This document shows positions 25,986 through 34,113 of a DNA stretch of 64,000 bases, piece after piece. The stretch is taken from contig JBIOHC010000018.1 of assembly GCA_044448685.1 (NCBI GenBank), positions 1 through 64,000 on the forward strand, given 5' to 3'. How positions within the stretch are numbered: the first letter of the stretch is position 1; the number at the start of each line of letters is the position of its first letter. The translations under genes and the position numbers were made by a program. The notes under the pieces were generated by a model that did no database searches, was not told the DNA's origin, and worked only from the letters and a program-made list of their open reading frames with translations. The DNA is from Palsa-965 sp044448685 (GTDB lineage: Bacteria > Bacteroidota > Bacteroidia > Palsa-965).

Positions 25986-26945
25986 ATGAGAATCGTATTC
26001 CTTGGCACCCCTGAATTTGCAACCGCTTCACTGGATATCCTCGTACAGAACGGACTGGATATCGCTGCCGTGGTAACAGCTCCCGACAGGCCTGCAGGAA
26101 GGGGCCTGCAACCGGTAATGCCCGACATAAAGAAATATGCACTGAACAAAGGAATCCAGGTACTGCAACCCGAAAAACTGAAAGACCCTGTATTCCTTGA
26201 AACGTTAAAATCGTTTAAAGCAGACTTGCAGATTGTTGTCGCCTTCCGTATGCTCCCCGAAGCGGTATGGAATATGCCCCGTCTGGGCACATTTAATCTG
26301 CATGCTTCCCTCCTGCCCCAATATCGCGGTGCAGCACCTATCAACAGAGCCATCATGAACGGAGAAACGGCAAGCGGTGTTACCACCTTTTTTCTGCAAC
26401 AGGAAATAGATACGGGTAAAATCATTTTTCAGGAACAGGTTTCTATAGCACCGGATGAGAATGCAGGAGAACTGCATGATGAACTGATGAATCTGGGAGC
26501 TAAACTCGTCCTGAAAACTGTGAGAGCCATTGAGCAGGGATCCTATCCTCAGCAGGATCAGGAAACGGTTGAAGGAACAGGAAGTTTAAAGCAGGCTCCG
26601 AAAATATTCAGAGACGATTGCCGGATTAACTGGAAAAACGGATTACAGTCCGTGCATAACCAGATAAGGGGTCTGAGCCCCTATCCGGCAGCATTTACGG
26701 AACTTATCACCCCCGATGGGAAGATACACAGTCTGAAAGTATTCCGGGCAACACCTGAATATGGAGTACATTCCATACCCAATGGAAATGTTGACACAGA
26801 TGGCCGGACCTATATCCGGGTCGCACTGACCGGAGGCTGTTTAAGGCTGGAAGAAATACAGCTTGCCGGAAAAAAAAGAATGACAGTCATTGAATTTCTG
26901 AGAGGGTTTCCGCTGACAGAACAGGCAGGGATAAACCCCGGATAA
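25986..26945 (+). CDS. fmt: Methionyl-tRNA formyltransferase
   Basis: A 319-residue enzyme that formylates initiator Met-tRNA with 10-formyl-THF. N-terminal signature MRIVFLGTPEFATASLDILV; the formyl-transfer motif LPQYRGAAPINRAIMNGE with the nearby NLHAS; ETASGVTTFFLQQEIDTGKI; and the C-terminal OB-like domain from residue 205 (NQIRGLSPYPAAFTELITPD). The length is normal. It works in the opposite direction to def, which removes the formyl group. It follows the RlmI-like gene by 40 bases. Confidence 0.97.
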   Translation: MRIVFLGTPEFATASLDILVQNGLDIAAVVTAPDRPAGRGLQPVMPDIKKYALNKGIQVLQPEKLKDPVFLETLKSFKADLQIVVAFRMLPEAVWNMPRLGTFNLHASLLPQYRGAAPINRAIMNGETASGVTTFFLQQEIDTGKIIFQEQVSIAPDENAGELHDELMNLGAKLVLKTVRAIEQGSYPQQDQETVEGTGSLKQAPKIFRDDCRINWKNGLQSVHNQIRGLSPYPAAFTELITPDGKIHSLKVFRATPEYGVHSIPNGNVDTDGRTYIRVALTGGCLRLEEIQLAGKKRMTVIEFLRGFPLTEQAGINPG

Positions 26946-27127
26946 TTCAATAGCTTCAACAGCTTTATACAAAGCAATTAGCCGGAAACGAACAGATGAA
27001 ATAGGCTATATGGAACCGATTGACTGTCCTGAGTCATAAAAAACATAGTGAAATAGGGGTTTACAGACAGCAGTTATTAACAAAAGCCTCATTTATCAAC
27101 AATTTCAGCGTTTTTATGCTCTGAAAC

Positions 27128-27159
27128 TTGCGTAAACAGAGTCTTTTGGTCTACATTTG
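27128..27159 (+). promoter_or_regulatory. Bacteroidota promoter for the HU gene (TTG-N21-TACATTTG)
   Basis: TTG at 27128-27130 and TACATTTG at 27152-27159 are separated by 21 bases, which matches the TTG-N17-23-TAnnTTTG arrangement of this phylum. An A-rich leader of about 40 bases, typical of highly expressed genes in the group, leads to the start at 27200. The 180 bases upstream of this promoter show nothing recognisable. Confidence 0.75.
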
Positions 27160-27199
27160 TTTCGTTAATAAAAAAAATTAAACCTTTAAAAAAAATCAA

Positions 27200-27475
27200 A
27201 TGAACAAAGCAGAATTGATCGATGCTATTGCTTCTGAAGCAAAAATCTCTAAAGCTGAGGCTGGAAGAGCCGTAGATGGTTTTGTTAACGCAACTACAAA
27301 GGCCCTGAAAAAAGGTGACCGTGTAGCTCTCGTTGGCTTTGGTTCTTTCTCCGTAGCTAAGCGTAACGCCCGTACCGGTCGTAACCCACAGACCGGAAAA
27401 ACAATCCAGATCAAGGCAAAAAAAGTTGCAAAGTTCAAAGCTGGAGCCGACCTCGCAAAAGCAGTGAACAAATAA
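27200..27475 (+). CDS. HU family DNA-binding protein
   Basis: A 91-residue histone-like protein. Landmarks: MNKAELIDAIASEAKISKAE, the dimer core VALVGFGSFSVAKRNARTGR and the DNA-bending arm RNPQTGKTIQIKAKKVAKFK. It binds and bends DNA as a dimer and compacts the nucleoid. Its own promoter and a strong terminator make it a single-gene unit. The codon use is more biased than that of its neighbours, as expected for an abundant protein. Confidence 0.97.
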   Translation: MNKAELIDAIASEAKISKAEAGRAVDGFVNATTKALKKGDRVALVGFGSFSVAKRNARTGRNPQTGKTIQIKAKKVAKFKAGADLAKAVNK

Positions 27476-27492
27476 GCAATTGCTTTTTTGTT

Positions 27493-27530
27493 AAAAGCCC
27501 CCGGCAGTAAAGCCGGGGGCTTTTATTTTT
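27493..27530 (+). terminator. Rho-independent terminator after HU
   Basis: The 13-base arms AAAAGCCCCCGGC and GCCGGGGGCTTTT pair perfectly around a 6-base loop, followed by ATTTTT. A textbook intrinsic terminator. Confidence 0.95.
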
Positions 27531-27565
27531 GCTAATTTCGTCGGCAAAGCTTAATTCATCCATAC

Positions 27566-28609
27566 ATGTCAAAGCAAGATAAACTGAAGTATTTCGACCC
27601 GAATAACCTGGGCGATAAGAATGCCAATATTTTCGGACTCCCTTTTACAACCGGAGAAGCCAGTCTTGTTATTATTCCCGTTCCATGGGAAGTGACGGTT
27701 TCCTACCGTGCAGGTACAGCCAAAGGTCCTCAGGCTATATTCGATGCATCCTTTCAGGTCGACCTCTATGATCCTGAAATAAAAGATGCCTGGAAATCAG
27801 GAATAGCAATGGATGAAATCCCTGCCGCCATTCAAAAGAAAAGTAAGTCCCTGCGCCCTAAAGCGGAATCCTGTATCCGTATACTGGAAAGCGGGAAAGA
27901 ACAAAGCCCGGTACTTAAGAAAAATCAGGCTGAAATAAATACGGCATGCAAAGAAATGAATGCATGGGTCAGGAAAAGATGCCTGCACTTTCTCAACAAA
28001 AAGAAGCAAGTGGCCCTGCTCGGCGGAGACCACAGCACCCCTCTGGGAATGATGCAGGCTCTGGCTGAAAAAAATGAGTCCTTCGGTATCCTTCAGATCG
28101 ATGCGCATGCCGATCTGAGAGATGCCTTCGAAGGCTTCGAATTCTCCCATGCCTCTATCATGTTCAATGCACTTAAAATTCCACAGGTAAGCAAACTGGT
28201 GCAGGTGGGAATCAGGGACTATTGCCAGGCAGAAGCTGACCTGGTAAGGAATTCAAAAGGACGTATCACCTGTTTTTACGACAGGGATATAAAAAAACGT
28301 CAGTACAAAGGTGATACCTGGAAGGAAATCTGTAAGGATATCGTCTCAGCCTTGCCTCCTGCTATTTATCTGAGTTTTGATATTGACGGTCTGGATCCCA
28401 AACTATGTCCCAATACAGGAACCCCTGTTGCCGGAGGCTTCGAATCGGAACAGGTTTTGTTCCTCATCGAAGCGGTATTGGACAGCGGCAGAACTATCCT
28501 GGCATTCGATATCAATGAAGTTGCTCCTGGGAAGGATGAATGGGATGCAAACGTAGGAGCCCGAATGCTGTATCGTATTGCCAACAGTGTGGCGAATTCA
28601 AAAAAATGA
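27566..28609 (+). CDS. Ureohydrolase family protein (agmatinase/arginase/formiminoglutamase-like)
   Basis: A 347-residue manganese enzyme with the three signature motifs: LLGGDHSTPLG, GILQIDAHADLRDAFEG and YLSFDIDGLDPKLCPNTGTP; the aspartates and histidines bind the two metals. The family hydrolyses guanidino groups (agmatine, arginine, formiminoglutamate and others). Compared with classical agmatinase (about 305 residues) there is an insertion at residues 100-145 rich in lysine. The substrate is not decided by the sequence; the next gene is an RNA methylase 28 bases downstream, which gives no help. Confidence 0.88.
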   Translation: MSKQDKLKYFDPNNLGDKNANIFGLPFTTGEASLVIIPVPWEVTVSYRAGTAKGPQAIFDASFQVDLYDPEIKDAWKSGIAMDEIPAAIQKKSKSLRPKAESCIRILESGKEQSPVLKKNQAEINTACKEMNAWVRKRCLHFLNKKKQVALLGGDHSTPLGMMQALAEKNESFGILQIDAHADLRDAFEGFEFSHASIMFNALKIPQVSKLVQVGIRDYCQAEADLVRNSKGRITCFYDRDIKKRQYKGDTWKEICKDIVSALPPAIYLSFDIDGLDPKLCPNTGTPVAGGFESEQVLFLIEAVLDSGRTILAFDINEVAPGKDEWDANVGARMLYRIANSVANSKK

Positions 28610-28637
28610 AAATCATAATCCAGTATAACCGGCTCTC

Positions 28638-29339
28638 ATGAATTCACTTCTCCGTCAGGAATTATACGAATATCTGGCCCGCTTCATCACCGATAATAAA
28701 AGGAGCAAGATAGAAGAAATTGTCCGCCTTCGTACCCGGTACCTGACCGTGGTATTGGAAGATATTTACCAGAGTCATAATGCCAGTGCCGTTTTACGAA
28801 CCTGTGAATGTTTCGGAATACAGGATGTGCATGTGATTGAAAACAGGAATGCATATACGATTAATCCGGATGTTGTAATGGGTTCGACAAAATGGATGAA
28901 CCTCCATAAATACTCGGGCAAACCAAATAACACCCCGGATGCATTACAAAAATTAAAAAACCAGGGTTACCGCATTGTAGCCACCACTCCGCACCGCAAT
29001 GATGTGAATATAGAAGAGCTGGATCTGGACAAGGGAAAGATAGCCCTGGTTATAGGAACAGAAATTGACGGCATATCAAAAGATGTGTTTGACCTGGCCG
29101 ATGAATTTGTCAAAATACCCATGTACGGATTTACAGAAAGCTTTAACCTTTCTGTTACAGCAGCCATGTGCCTTCATACACTCAGCAATAAACTACGCAA
29201 GAGTGAACTGTCCTGGCAGATTCCGGAATCGGACCAGCTGGACCTGAAAATAGCATGGACCAGGAACATTCTTTCCAAACCACACCTGGTAGAGGCTGAA
29301 TTCTTGAAGATGAAAGGTATTAATCCCCGGAAAGGATAG
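28638..29339 (+). CDS. SpoU/TrmH-family RNA 2'-O-methyltransferase
   Basis: A 233-residue SPOUT methylase. The three motifs are seen: SHNASAVLRTCECFGIQDVH (motif 1), IALVIGTEIDGISKDVFDLA (motif 2) and FVKIPMYGFTESFNLSVTAA (motif 3), which form the knotted SAM site. It matches TrmH, which methylates the ribose of G18 in tRNA, better than rRNA-type RlmB because of its short length and lack of an N-terminal substrate domain. The final substrate remains inferred. Confidence 0.88.
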   Translation: MNSLLRQELYEYLARFITDNKRSKIEEIVRLRTRYLTVVLEDIYQSHNASAVLRTCECFGIQDVHVIENRNAYTINPDVVMGSTKWMNLHKYSGKPNNTPDALQKLKNQGYRIVATTPHRNDVNIEELDLDKGKIALVIGTEIDGISKDVFDLADEFVKIPMYGFTESFNLSVTAAMCLHTLSNKLRKSELSWQIPESDQLDLKIAWTRNILSKPHLVEAEFLKMKGINPRKG

Positions 29340-29360
29340 TCCGGTTACGGTCTTTTTTTA

Positions 29361-29368
29361 TACATTTG
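29361..29368 (+). promoter_or_regulatory. -7 element (TACATTTG) before thx
   Basis: TACATTTG is identical to the HU -7 element and lies 29 bases ahead of the thx start, consistent with high expression of a ribosomal protein. No clear -33 TTG. Confidence 0.6.
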
Positions 29369-29397
29369 CCCATAATCAAACAAATACATTCCGTCGT

Positions 29398-29565
29398 ATG
29401 GGTAAAGGCGATAAAAAAACAAGAAAAGGTAAAATTACCATGGGGTCTTATGGTAATACAAGGCCACGTAAAGCTTCTAAAAGCACAGCAGCTAAGGCAG
29501 CTCCTAAAAAAGCCAAAGCAGCTCCTAAAAAAGCAGGCCGAAAAACTCCTAAAAAAGAGGAATAA
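29398..29565 (+). CDS. thx: 30S ribosomal protein THX (bTHX), 55 residues
   Basis: A short gene that is easily missed: start MGKGDKKTRKGKITMGSYGN, followed by TRPRKASK and an alanine/lysine/proline-rich tail ending KTPKKEE. This matches the small basic protein THX that sits in a cavity of the 30S head in Thermus and in Bacteroidota. The tail is longer than in Thermus (26 residues) and contains AAPKKAK-type repeats, a normal feature in this phylum. It is flanked by its own promoter-like element and a terminator hairpin. Confidence 0.92.
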   Translation: MGKGDKKTRKGKITMGSYGNTRPRKASKSTAAKAAPKKAKAAPKKAGRKTPKKEE

Positions 29566-29570
29566 CGAAC

Positions 29571-29592
29571 AGACCCCGTATGGGGTCTTTTT
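29571..29592 (+). terminator. Terminator after thx
   Basis: AGACCCC and GGGGTCT pair around the loop GTAT, followed by TTTTG. It lies 6 bases after the thx stop. Confidence 0.88.
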
Positions 29593-29616
29593 GTTTCTTA
29601 ATTTCCGGTTTTATAC

Positions 29617-30159
29617 ATGCACCAGGCGAACTTCCATCCTTTCCATTTAAAAAAAACCAGCCCGGCTGACCTCCTTGTCGTCCTGCTCCTTATTACAGGC
29701 TCATTCTCAGCTTTGAGCCAGGATACCCTAAGTAAGGACAAATTTGAAGCTCTGAAAAATGCTACCGAAGCAGTATTCGAAGCCAAAAAAGATTCCTTTA
29801 ATTACCACAAGGATTATGTAACCCAGGAAGTCGATCGGGATGTTAAAATCTATTCCATGGTCTGGATAGGAAAATTATTCAATCCGTATGACAATCATGC
29901 CTTGATTGCTTATTCCATCAATGATTCCATGATACATGTTGAAATCCGGCATCAGATCGGAAAAGTTTGGGTACGCCGTTTTCATAATACCTCCATTGTC
30001 AGCAAAGCCTGGAAAAAACTACCAGAACCGGTAATCATGCTGAAAGGGGAACAAGGGGAAGAAGTCCTTTTTATCACATCCACTGCAGGGCTCAGTGCTT
30101 ATATGGGTGTTAACGGGGATAAATGGGTTTACTCAAAAGGCAACTTTAAAAAACAATAG
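29617..30159 (+). CDS. Secreted hypothetical protein, 180 residues
   Basis: I do not recognise a family. The N terminus has a hydrophobic segment LLVVLLLITGSFSALSQ (about residues 19-35) that reads as a signal peptide, with cleavage after the alanine-rich stretch; the N-terminal extension before it is long, so translation might start later. The mature part mixes beta strands and charged residues (YHKDYVTQEVDRDVKIYSM, VEIRHQIGKVWVRRFHN). It has no metal or catalytic motif. The gene converges on pdxH across a hairpin repeat. Confidence 0.6.
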   Translation: MHQANFHPFHLKKTSPADLLVVLLLITGSFSALSQDTLSKDKFEALKNATEAVFEAKKDSFNYHKDYVTQEVDRDVKIYSMVWIGKLFNPYDNHALIAYSINDSMIHVEIRHQIGKVWVRRFHNTSIVSKAWKKLPEPVIMLKGEQGEEVLFITSTAGLSAYMGVNGDKWVYSKGNFKKQ

Positions 30160-30220
30160 ACATTGGAGATAAGACATGAAGTATGTTGTCTTGCATCTAA
30201 TGTCTTGATTCTGGTGTCCC
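30158..30220. repeat. Dispersed AGACATT/GTCTTGATTCT hairpin repeat between convergent genes
   Basis: An imperfect 18-base stem (15 of 18 positions pair) joins AGACATTGGAGATAAGAC and GTCTTGCATCTAATGTCT, followed by TTGATTCTGGTGTC. The unit GTCTTGATTCTNGTGTC recurs at 35077-35093. It fills the entire space between two convergent genes, so it may act as a two-way terminator. Confidence 0.65.
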
Positions 30221-30868
30221 TTAAGGAGCTATACGTTCAATTATCCAGTTTCCTTCTGTTTTGGAATAGCGAATCCGGTCATGCAGTCTTCCCGGCCTTC
30301 CCTGCCAGAATTCTATTTGTGAGGGATGAAGAACGAATCCTCCCCAGTGCGGGGGACGGGGAACATCTTCACCGTATTTTTTTTCGAGGTCTTCAAATTT
30401 GGCATCCAGCTCATTCCGGCTGGAAATAACATGGCTCTGGGGAGATACCCAGGCTCCTATTTTACTGGCTCTGGGCCTGGAGGCAAAATAAAGATCAGAC
30501 TCCTGTTCTGTTTGTTTTTCCAGTATACCCTCCACCCTTACCTGGCGTTCCAGTTCAGGCCAGAAAAATGTTAGACAGGCATTCGGATTTTCCCTGGCCT
30601 GAGTCCCTTTATGACTATTATAGTTGGTATAGAATACAAAGCCCTTCTCTTCAAAATTACGCAGGAGCATCACCCGGGTGGATGGTTTATGATCCTTACC
30701 TACGGTTGTTACCATCATCACGTGGGGGTCGTAGACCTGTGCTTCCAGAGCCTGTTTGAACCATAATTCAAACTGCTTTATCGGATTTGAGTCTACTTCC
30801 TTTTCATCCAGCTCATGCTTGCCGAAATCGGTTCTTATTTTAAAAATATGAGAATGAATGTCTTCCAT
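30221..30868 (-). CDS. pdxH: Pyridoxamine 5'-phosphate oxidase
   Basis: A 215-residue FMN enzyme that oxidises pyridoxine or pyridoxamine phosphate to pyridoxal phosphate. Landmarks: PSTRVMLLRNFEEKGFVFYT (FMN site), NYNSHKGTQARENPNACLTF, SDLYFASRPRASKIGAWVSP and the C-terminal RPGRLHDRIRYSKTEGNWII. The length matches E. coli PdxH (218). It is monocistronic on the minus strand, convergent with the secreted protein gene. It supplies cofactor for PLP enzymes such as the class IV aminotransferase nearby. Confidence 0.96.
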   Translation of the reverse strand: MEDIHSHIFKIRTDFGKHELDEKEVDSNPIKQFELWFKQALEAQVYDPHVMMVTTVGKDHKPSTRVMLLRNFEEKGFVFYTNYNSHKGTQARENPNACLTFFWPELERQVRVEGILEKQTEQESDLYFASRPRASKIGAWVSPQSHVISSRNELDAKFEDLEKKYGEDVPRPPHWGGFVLHPSQIEFWQGRPGRLHDRIRYSKTEGNWIIERIAP

Positions 30869-30957
30869 GTGTGTTTATTTTAACCGGATCAAAGTTATAA
30901 AAAAAACATCCGGCATTCAGAGGCTCCGGTTGAAATCCCTACCTTTGGGATGTGAAG

Positions 30958-31530
30958 ATGTTTGAATTTCAATCAAAGATCAGCCCTGCTCAGGGAAGGT
31001 TTCTGCTCGCAGAACCTTTTCTGGAGGATCCTTATTTCAAGCGATCCGTTATCTATCTTGTTGAACATAATGAAAAAGGATCCCTGGGCTTTATTCTCAA
31101 TAAACCTATAGATCTTAAAATAAACAATGCCCTGGTAGGGTTTCCGGATTATAAGGAAAGCTTATTTCTGGGTGGGCCGGTACAGCGTGACCAGCTCTAT
31201 TTCCTGCATCGCCTGGGGAATAAGATTGAGAACAGTATAGAAATAGCCGAAGGAGTATTCTGGGGCGGTGATTTTGATGCTATCAAAGATATGATTGAAA
31301 GCAAGATTATACGCCCGGATGAAATCCGTTTTTTTGTTGGTTATTCAGGGTGGACAACCGATCAACTCAATGAGGAAATAAAAAGCAAATCCTGGATTGT
31401 AGCAAATGCCAGGCCGGAAGAAATTTTCAACCTCGATACCCGCCATCTCTGGAGTCAGGTCATGAAAGGCCTCGATGGAAAGGAGTTCAGTATCATGGCT
31501 AATTTCCCGGAAGATCCGAATCTGAATTAG
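30958..31530 (+). CDS. YqgE/AlgH family protein
   Basis: A 190-residue protein of the UPF0301/DUF179 family: LLAEPFLEDPYFKRSVIYLV, EKGSLGFILNKPIDLKINNA, LFLGGPVQRDQLYFLHRLGN and the FFVGYSGWTTDQLNEEIKSK motif. The biochemical role is unknown; AlgH is linked to alginate regulation in Pseudomonas and yqgE often sits beside ruvX/yqgF in other bacteria. I choose the ATG at 30958 over a GTG at 30952. TACCTTTG at 30940-30947, just upstream, resembles a -7 element, which would give a very short leader. Confidence 0.9.
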   Translation: MFEFQSKISPAQGRFLLAEPFLEDPYFKRSVIYLVEHNEKGSLGFILNKPIDLKINNALVGFPDYKESLFLGGPVQRDQLYFLHRLGNKIENSIEIAEGVFWGGDFDAIKDMIESKIIRPDEIRFFVGYSGWTTDQLNEEIKSKSWIVANARPEEIFNLDTRHLWSQVMKGLDGKEFSIMANFPEDPNLN

Positions 31531-31596
31531 GCTTCGACTTCGCTCAGCCTGACATAGCTCCTTCTATCACTAATGTCAGCTCGAGCGAAGTCGAGA
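31531..31596. repeat. Palindromic TTCGACTTCGCTCAG repeat between convergent genes
   Basis: GCTTCGACTTCGCTCAGCCT with GACAT forms an imperfect stem with ATGTCAGCTCGAGCGAAGTC; the intervening loop is about 18 bases and TTTT follows at 31601. The core TTCGACTTCGCTCAG is a frequent intergenic palindrome in Bacteroidota genomes. It occupies the whole gap between the YqgE gene and the convergent aminotransferase gene and may terminate both. Confidence 0.75.
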
Positions 31597-31602
31597 GGGG
31601 TT

Positions 31603-32445
31603 TTACAATTTGGCATTCAGCAAAGCAACCAGCTTTTCAGCCATATTACTCGAATACCGTTTGGCCCGGTAAGTTCCCACCCATTGAAGACCTTTGATCG
31701 CATTGGTCAGAAAAATTTCATCCGAGTTAAGCATCACATTCATTGCCATTGTTACTTCATAAACAGCAATACGATTTTCACGTGCAATTTGGATGATCTC
31801 CGACCGCATCACCCCATCCAGACAGCCTTCAGCAACAGGTGCTGTATACAGTACTCCGTTTTTAGCGGCAAAAAGATTGGAACTTATGGCTTCTGTAATA
31901 TTAAACCGTTCATTCAACAGGATACAATCATCCAGCTTATTTTCATTTTTGAAAATACCGGCCATGACATATACCAGGGCATTGTTGGATTTAATACAGG
32001 ACATCCGGTTCAGAGGCTTCTTGAACTCATTATATAAATCTACCACAAGCCCCCTTTCATTCAGGGTATAGATGTTTTCTGTCATCGGTGCGGCTTCAAG
32101 CACCCAGGATACATGATTCGTGACAGGGTTGTACAACCCTCCTTCATCCCTGAACACCGTCATGCGAACCCTCCCTCCTTCTGTTATCTGATTTACCTTC
32201 AACAGCGCTTCGATTTTTTCTGTAAAAAAAGGAACACTGAAAAACTCAGGAATATCCATTTTTAAGAGCTGCATGGATTCTTTCAGACGGTTCAGGTGCC
32301 TGTCCAGGAAACGTACTTTACCCTGTGCTACCCTTATGGTTTCAAAAAGACCGTCACCATAACGGAATGCCCGGTTACAGGTAAAAAATACAGGCTCTGT
32401 CTCTTTGTACAGGGTGTCGTTGTAATTGATAGATCGTTCAGACAT
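31603..32445 (-). CDS. PLP-dependent class IV aminotransferase (IlvE/PabC-like)
   Basis: A 280-residue fold-type IV PLP enzyme. Seen: NRAFRYGDGLFETIRVAQGK, RFLDRHLNRLKESMQLL, the PLP lysine in RMSCIKSNNALVYV (about residue 158) and the phosphate-binding turn NITEAISSNLFAAKNG. These fit either aminodeoxychorismate lyase (PabC, folate) or a branched-chain/D-amino acid aminotransferase. The length and the lack of the IlvE-type extension favour PabC, but this is not decisive. The next minus-strand gene upstream, gmhB, is 6 bases away. Confidence 0.85.
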   Translation of the reverse strand: MSERSINYNDTLYKETEPVFFTCNRAFRYGDGLFETIRVAQGKVRFLDRHLNRLKESMQLLKMDIPEFFSVPFFTEKIEALLKVNQITEGGRVRMTVFRDEGGLYNPVTNHVSWVLEAAPMTENIYTLNERGLVVDLYNEFKKPLNRMSCIKSNNALVYVMAGIFKNENKLDDCILLNERFNITEAISSNLFAAKNGVLYTAPVAEGCLDGVMRSEIIQIARENRIAVYEVTMAMNVMLNSDEIFLTNAIKGLQWVGTYRAKRYSSNMAEKLVALLNAKL

Positions 32446-32451
32446 GATTTT

Positions 32452-32955
32452 CTAATTTGAATGCACATTACTGATTATTTGTCCGGCAACCCCTGTAAGA
32501 GGGGTATTGCTTGGGACCAGGATCCCTTTTACCTGTACTTTTTCTGCGGCCAGAATATCACGTTCCCTGTCTCCTATAAAAAAAGAACGCTCCGGATCTA
32601 TCTCAAACCTGGCCAGGGCTTTTTCAATCAGCAAAGAATCCGGCTTGCGGCAAATGCAGCGCCCTGTATCGGGATGATGAGGGCAGTAATAGATTTCGTC
32701 TATTTCTATTCCATTGGCATGCATGGTATCAAGTATCCTGCTATGGAGCTTCTCCACATCAGAATAGGTATAAACCCCTTTTCCGATTCCGCTTTGATTG
32801 GAAACGACCACAAGGCGGTAGGCGTTTTTAACAAAAAGCTGCAGGGCAGGAATAAGTCCGTCAACGAATGTAAAGTCTTTCGGCTTCCAGGTATATTCCC
32901 CTCTTTCCATATTGATGATCCCGTCCCGGTCCAGAAAAATGGCTTTGTGTTTCAT
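32452..32955 (-). CDS. gmhB: D-glycero-D-manno-heptose 1,7-bisphosphate 7-phosphatase (HAD)
   Basis: A 167-residue HAD phosphatase. Catalytic aspartates in FLDRDGIIN; motif 2 in VVVSNQSGIGKG; the zinc-binding loop CPHHPDTGRCICRKP typical of GmhB; and motif 4 SFFIGDRERDILAA. It makes heptose 1-phosphate for LPS core, consistent with the GT9 heptosyltransferase-like gene at 23713. Tightly packed with the aminotransferase (6 bases) and rhomboid (7 bases) genes on the minus strand, so one transcript is likely. Confidence 0.92.
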   Translation of the reverse strand: MKHKAIFLDRDGIINMERGEYTWKPKDFTFVDGLIPALQLFVKNAYRLVVVSNQSGIGKGVYTYSDVEKLHSRILDTMHANGIEIDEIYYCPHHPDTGRCICRKPDSLLIEKALARFEIDPERSFFIGDRERDILAAEKVQVKGILVPSNTPLTGVAGQIISNVHSN

Positions 32956-32962
32956 TTTTCCT

Positions 32963-33586
32963 TCAGTGAAAAAAACGGTTCATGATCTGATCAATAAAAT
33001 CCTTGCCAAGAGACGGTTTGAGGCATAATGTAAATACAACCCCATACACAGCACCCCAGAAGTGGGCATCATGGCCAATATTGCCTCCACCTCTCTTACC
33101 CAGATACCAGGATGCCACCAAAAACAATACCCCGAATAACCAAGCCCACATAGGTAGTACCATAACGGTTAGCACAGCCATAGGAGCAATCAGCACAAAA
33201 GCAAACATGACAGAGGAAACAGCCCCGGAAGCTCCCAGCGCATTGTAATACATATCGTCCTTATGCTTTTCATATGAATAAACACTGGACATGAAAATAC
33301 CTCCCACATAAAGGAGAATATAAAATAAGGTGCCTTTATCTTCAAATACAGCCTGAAAAAGCTGTTCAACGATGAGCCCTATGGAATAAAGGGTAATCAT
33401 ATTAAAAAGCAAATGGATAAAATCGGCGTGAATCAGTGCATGAGTGAATAGCCTCCACCATTCCTTACGGTGCTTGATGGCATAGGCATTGAACATCAGT
33501 TTGTTTTTCAGATCCGGATTATTCATTGCTGAGAATGAAACCAGAGCTGTGATGCCGATAATGAAATAGGTGATTGGAAAATGCAT
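32963..33586 (-). CDS. Rhomboid-family intramembrane serine protease
   Basis: About 207 residues with six hydrophobic helices. The catalytic serine is in NALGASGAVSSVMFAF and the partner histidine in NIGHDAHFWGAVYG; the conserved WWRLFTHALIHADFIHLLFN loop 1 is also present. Rhomboids cleave membrane proteins within the bilayer. I use the second Met (33586, MHFPITYF) because the longer form adds only MLKAS. Neighbours on the strand are gmhB and, across a 46-base gap, aroQ. Substrate unknown. Confidence 0.9.
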   Translation of the reverse strand: MHFPITYFIIGITALVSFSAMNNPDLKNKLMFNAYAIKHRKEWWRLFTHALIHADFIHLLFNMITLYSIGLIVEQLFQAVFEDKGTLFYILLYVGGIFMSSVYSYEKHKDDMYYNALGASGAVSSVMFAFVLIAPMAVLTVMVLPMWAWLFGVLFLVASWYLGKRGGGNIGHDAHFWGAVYGVVFTLCLKPSLGKDFIDQIMNRFFH

Positions 33587-33647
33587 AGAGGCCTTTAACA
33601 AATATACGTATTCAGTTTAAATAACCAGCCCGGTTAAACACAGGGTC

Positions 33648-34070
33648 TTACCCTGTTTGTATCAGACTTTCAACCGCCAGACGGTATGAATCCATTCCAA
33701 ACCCGGAAATACTGCCCTTGCAGCTTCTGCCAATCATGGATATATGACGGAAGTCTTCCCGTTTGAAAACATTGGAAATATGCACTTCTATGACAGGTGC
33801 CGGAACAGCAGCTATGGCATCGGCCAGTGCTACAGAGGTATGGGTATACCCTCCTGCATTCAGAATGATACCTCCTGTAGTAAAGCCCGCTTCCTGGATT
33901 TTATTTATCAGTTCCCCTTCCACATTGCTTTGAAAATAGTCCAGCGTATGGGTAGGAAATTTTTCCCGGAGTTGCTCGAGATAGGTTTCAAATGCCTGTG
34001 TGCCATAAACCCCTGGCTCCCGTTTGCCGAGCAGGTTCAGATTGGGCCCGTTTACAATGAGTATGTTCAT
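33648..34070 (-). CDS. aroQ: Type II 3-dehydroquinate dehydratase
   Basis: A 140-residue shikimate pathway enzyme. N terminus MNILIVNGPNLNLLGKREPG with the catalytic tyrosine in GVYGTQAFETY; then LDYFQSNVEGELINKIQEAG, GGIILNAGGYTHTSVALADA and VIEVHISNVFKREDFRHISM with the catalytic histidine. Length is typical of the dodecameric AroQ family. It starts 44 bases from the divergent xerD. Confidence 0.96.
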   Translation of the reverse strand: MNILIVNGPNLNLLGKREPGVYGTQAFETYLEQLREKFPTHTLDYFQSNVEGELINKIQEAGFTTGGIILNAGGYTHTSVALADAIAAVPAPVIEVHISNVFKREDFRHISMIGRSCKGSISGFGMDSYRLAVESLIQTG

Positions 34071-34113
34071 AATGCTCCGGAATAGAATGCCCTAAAGTTA
34101 GGTATATTTACGG

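Noticed and set aside
27196..27471. Antisense ORF of 91 residues exactly opposite the HU gene
   Set aside because: A mirror effect of biased codon use in a highly expressed gene; the product does not resemble any protein, whereas HU is unmistakable.
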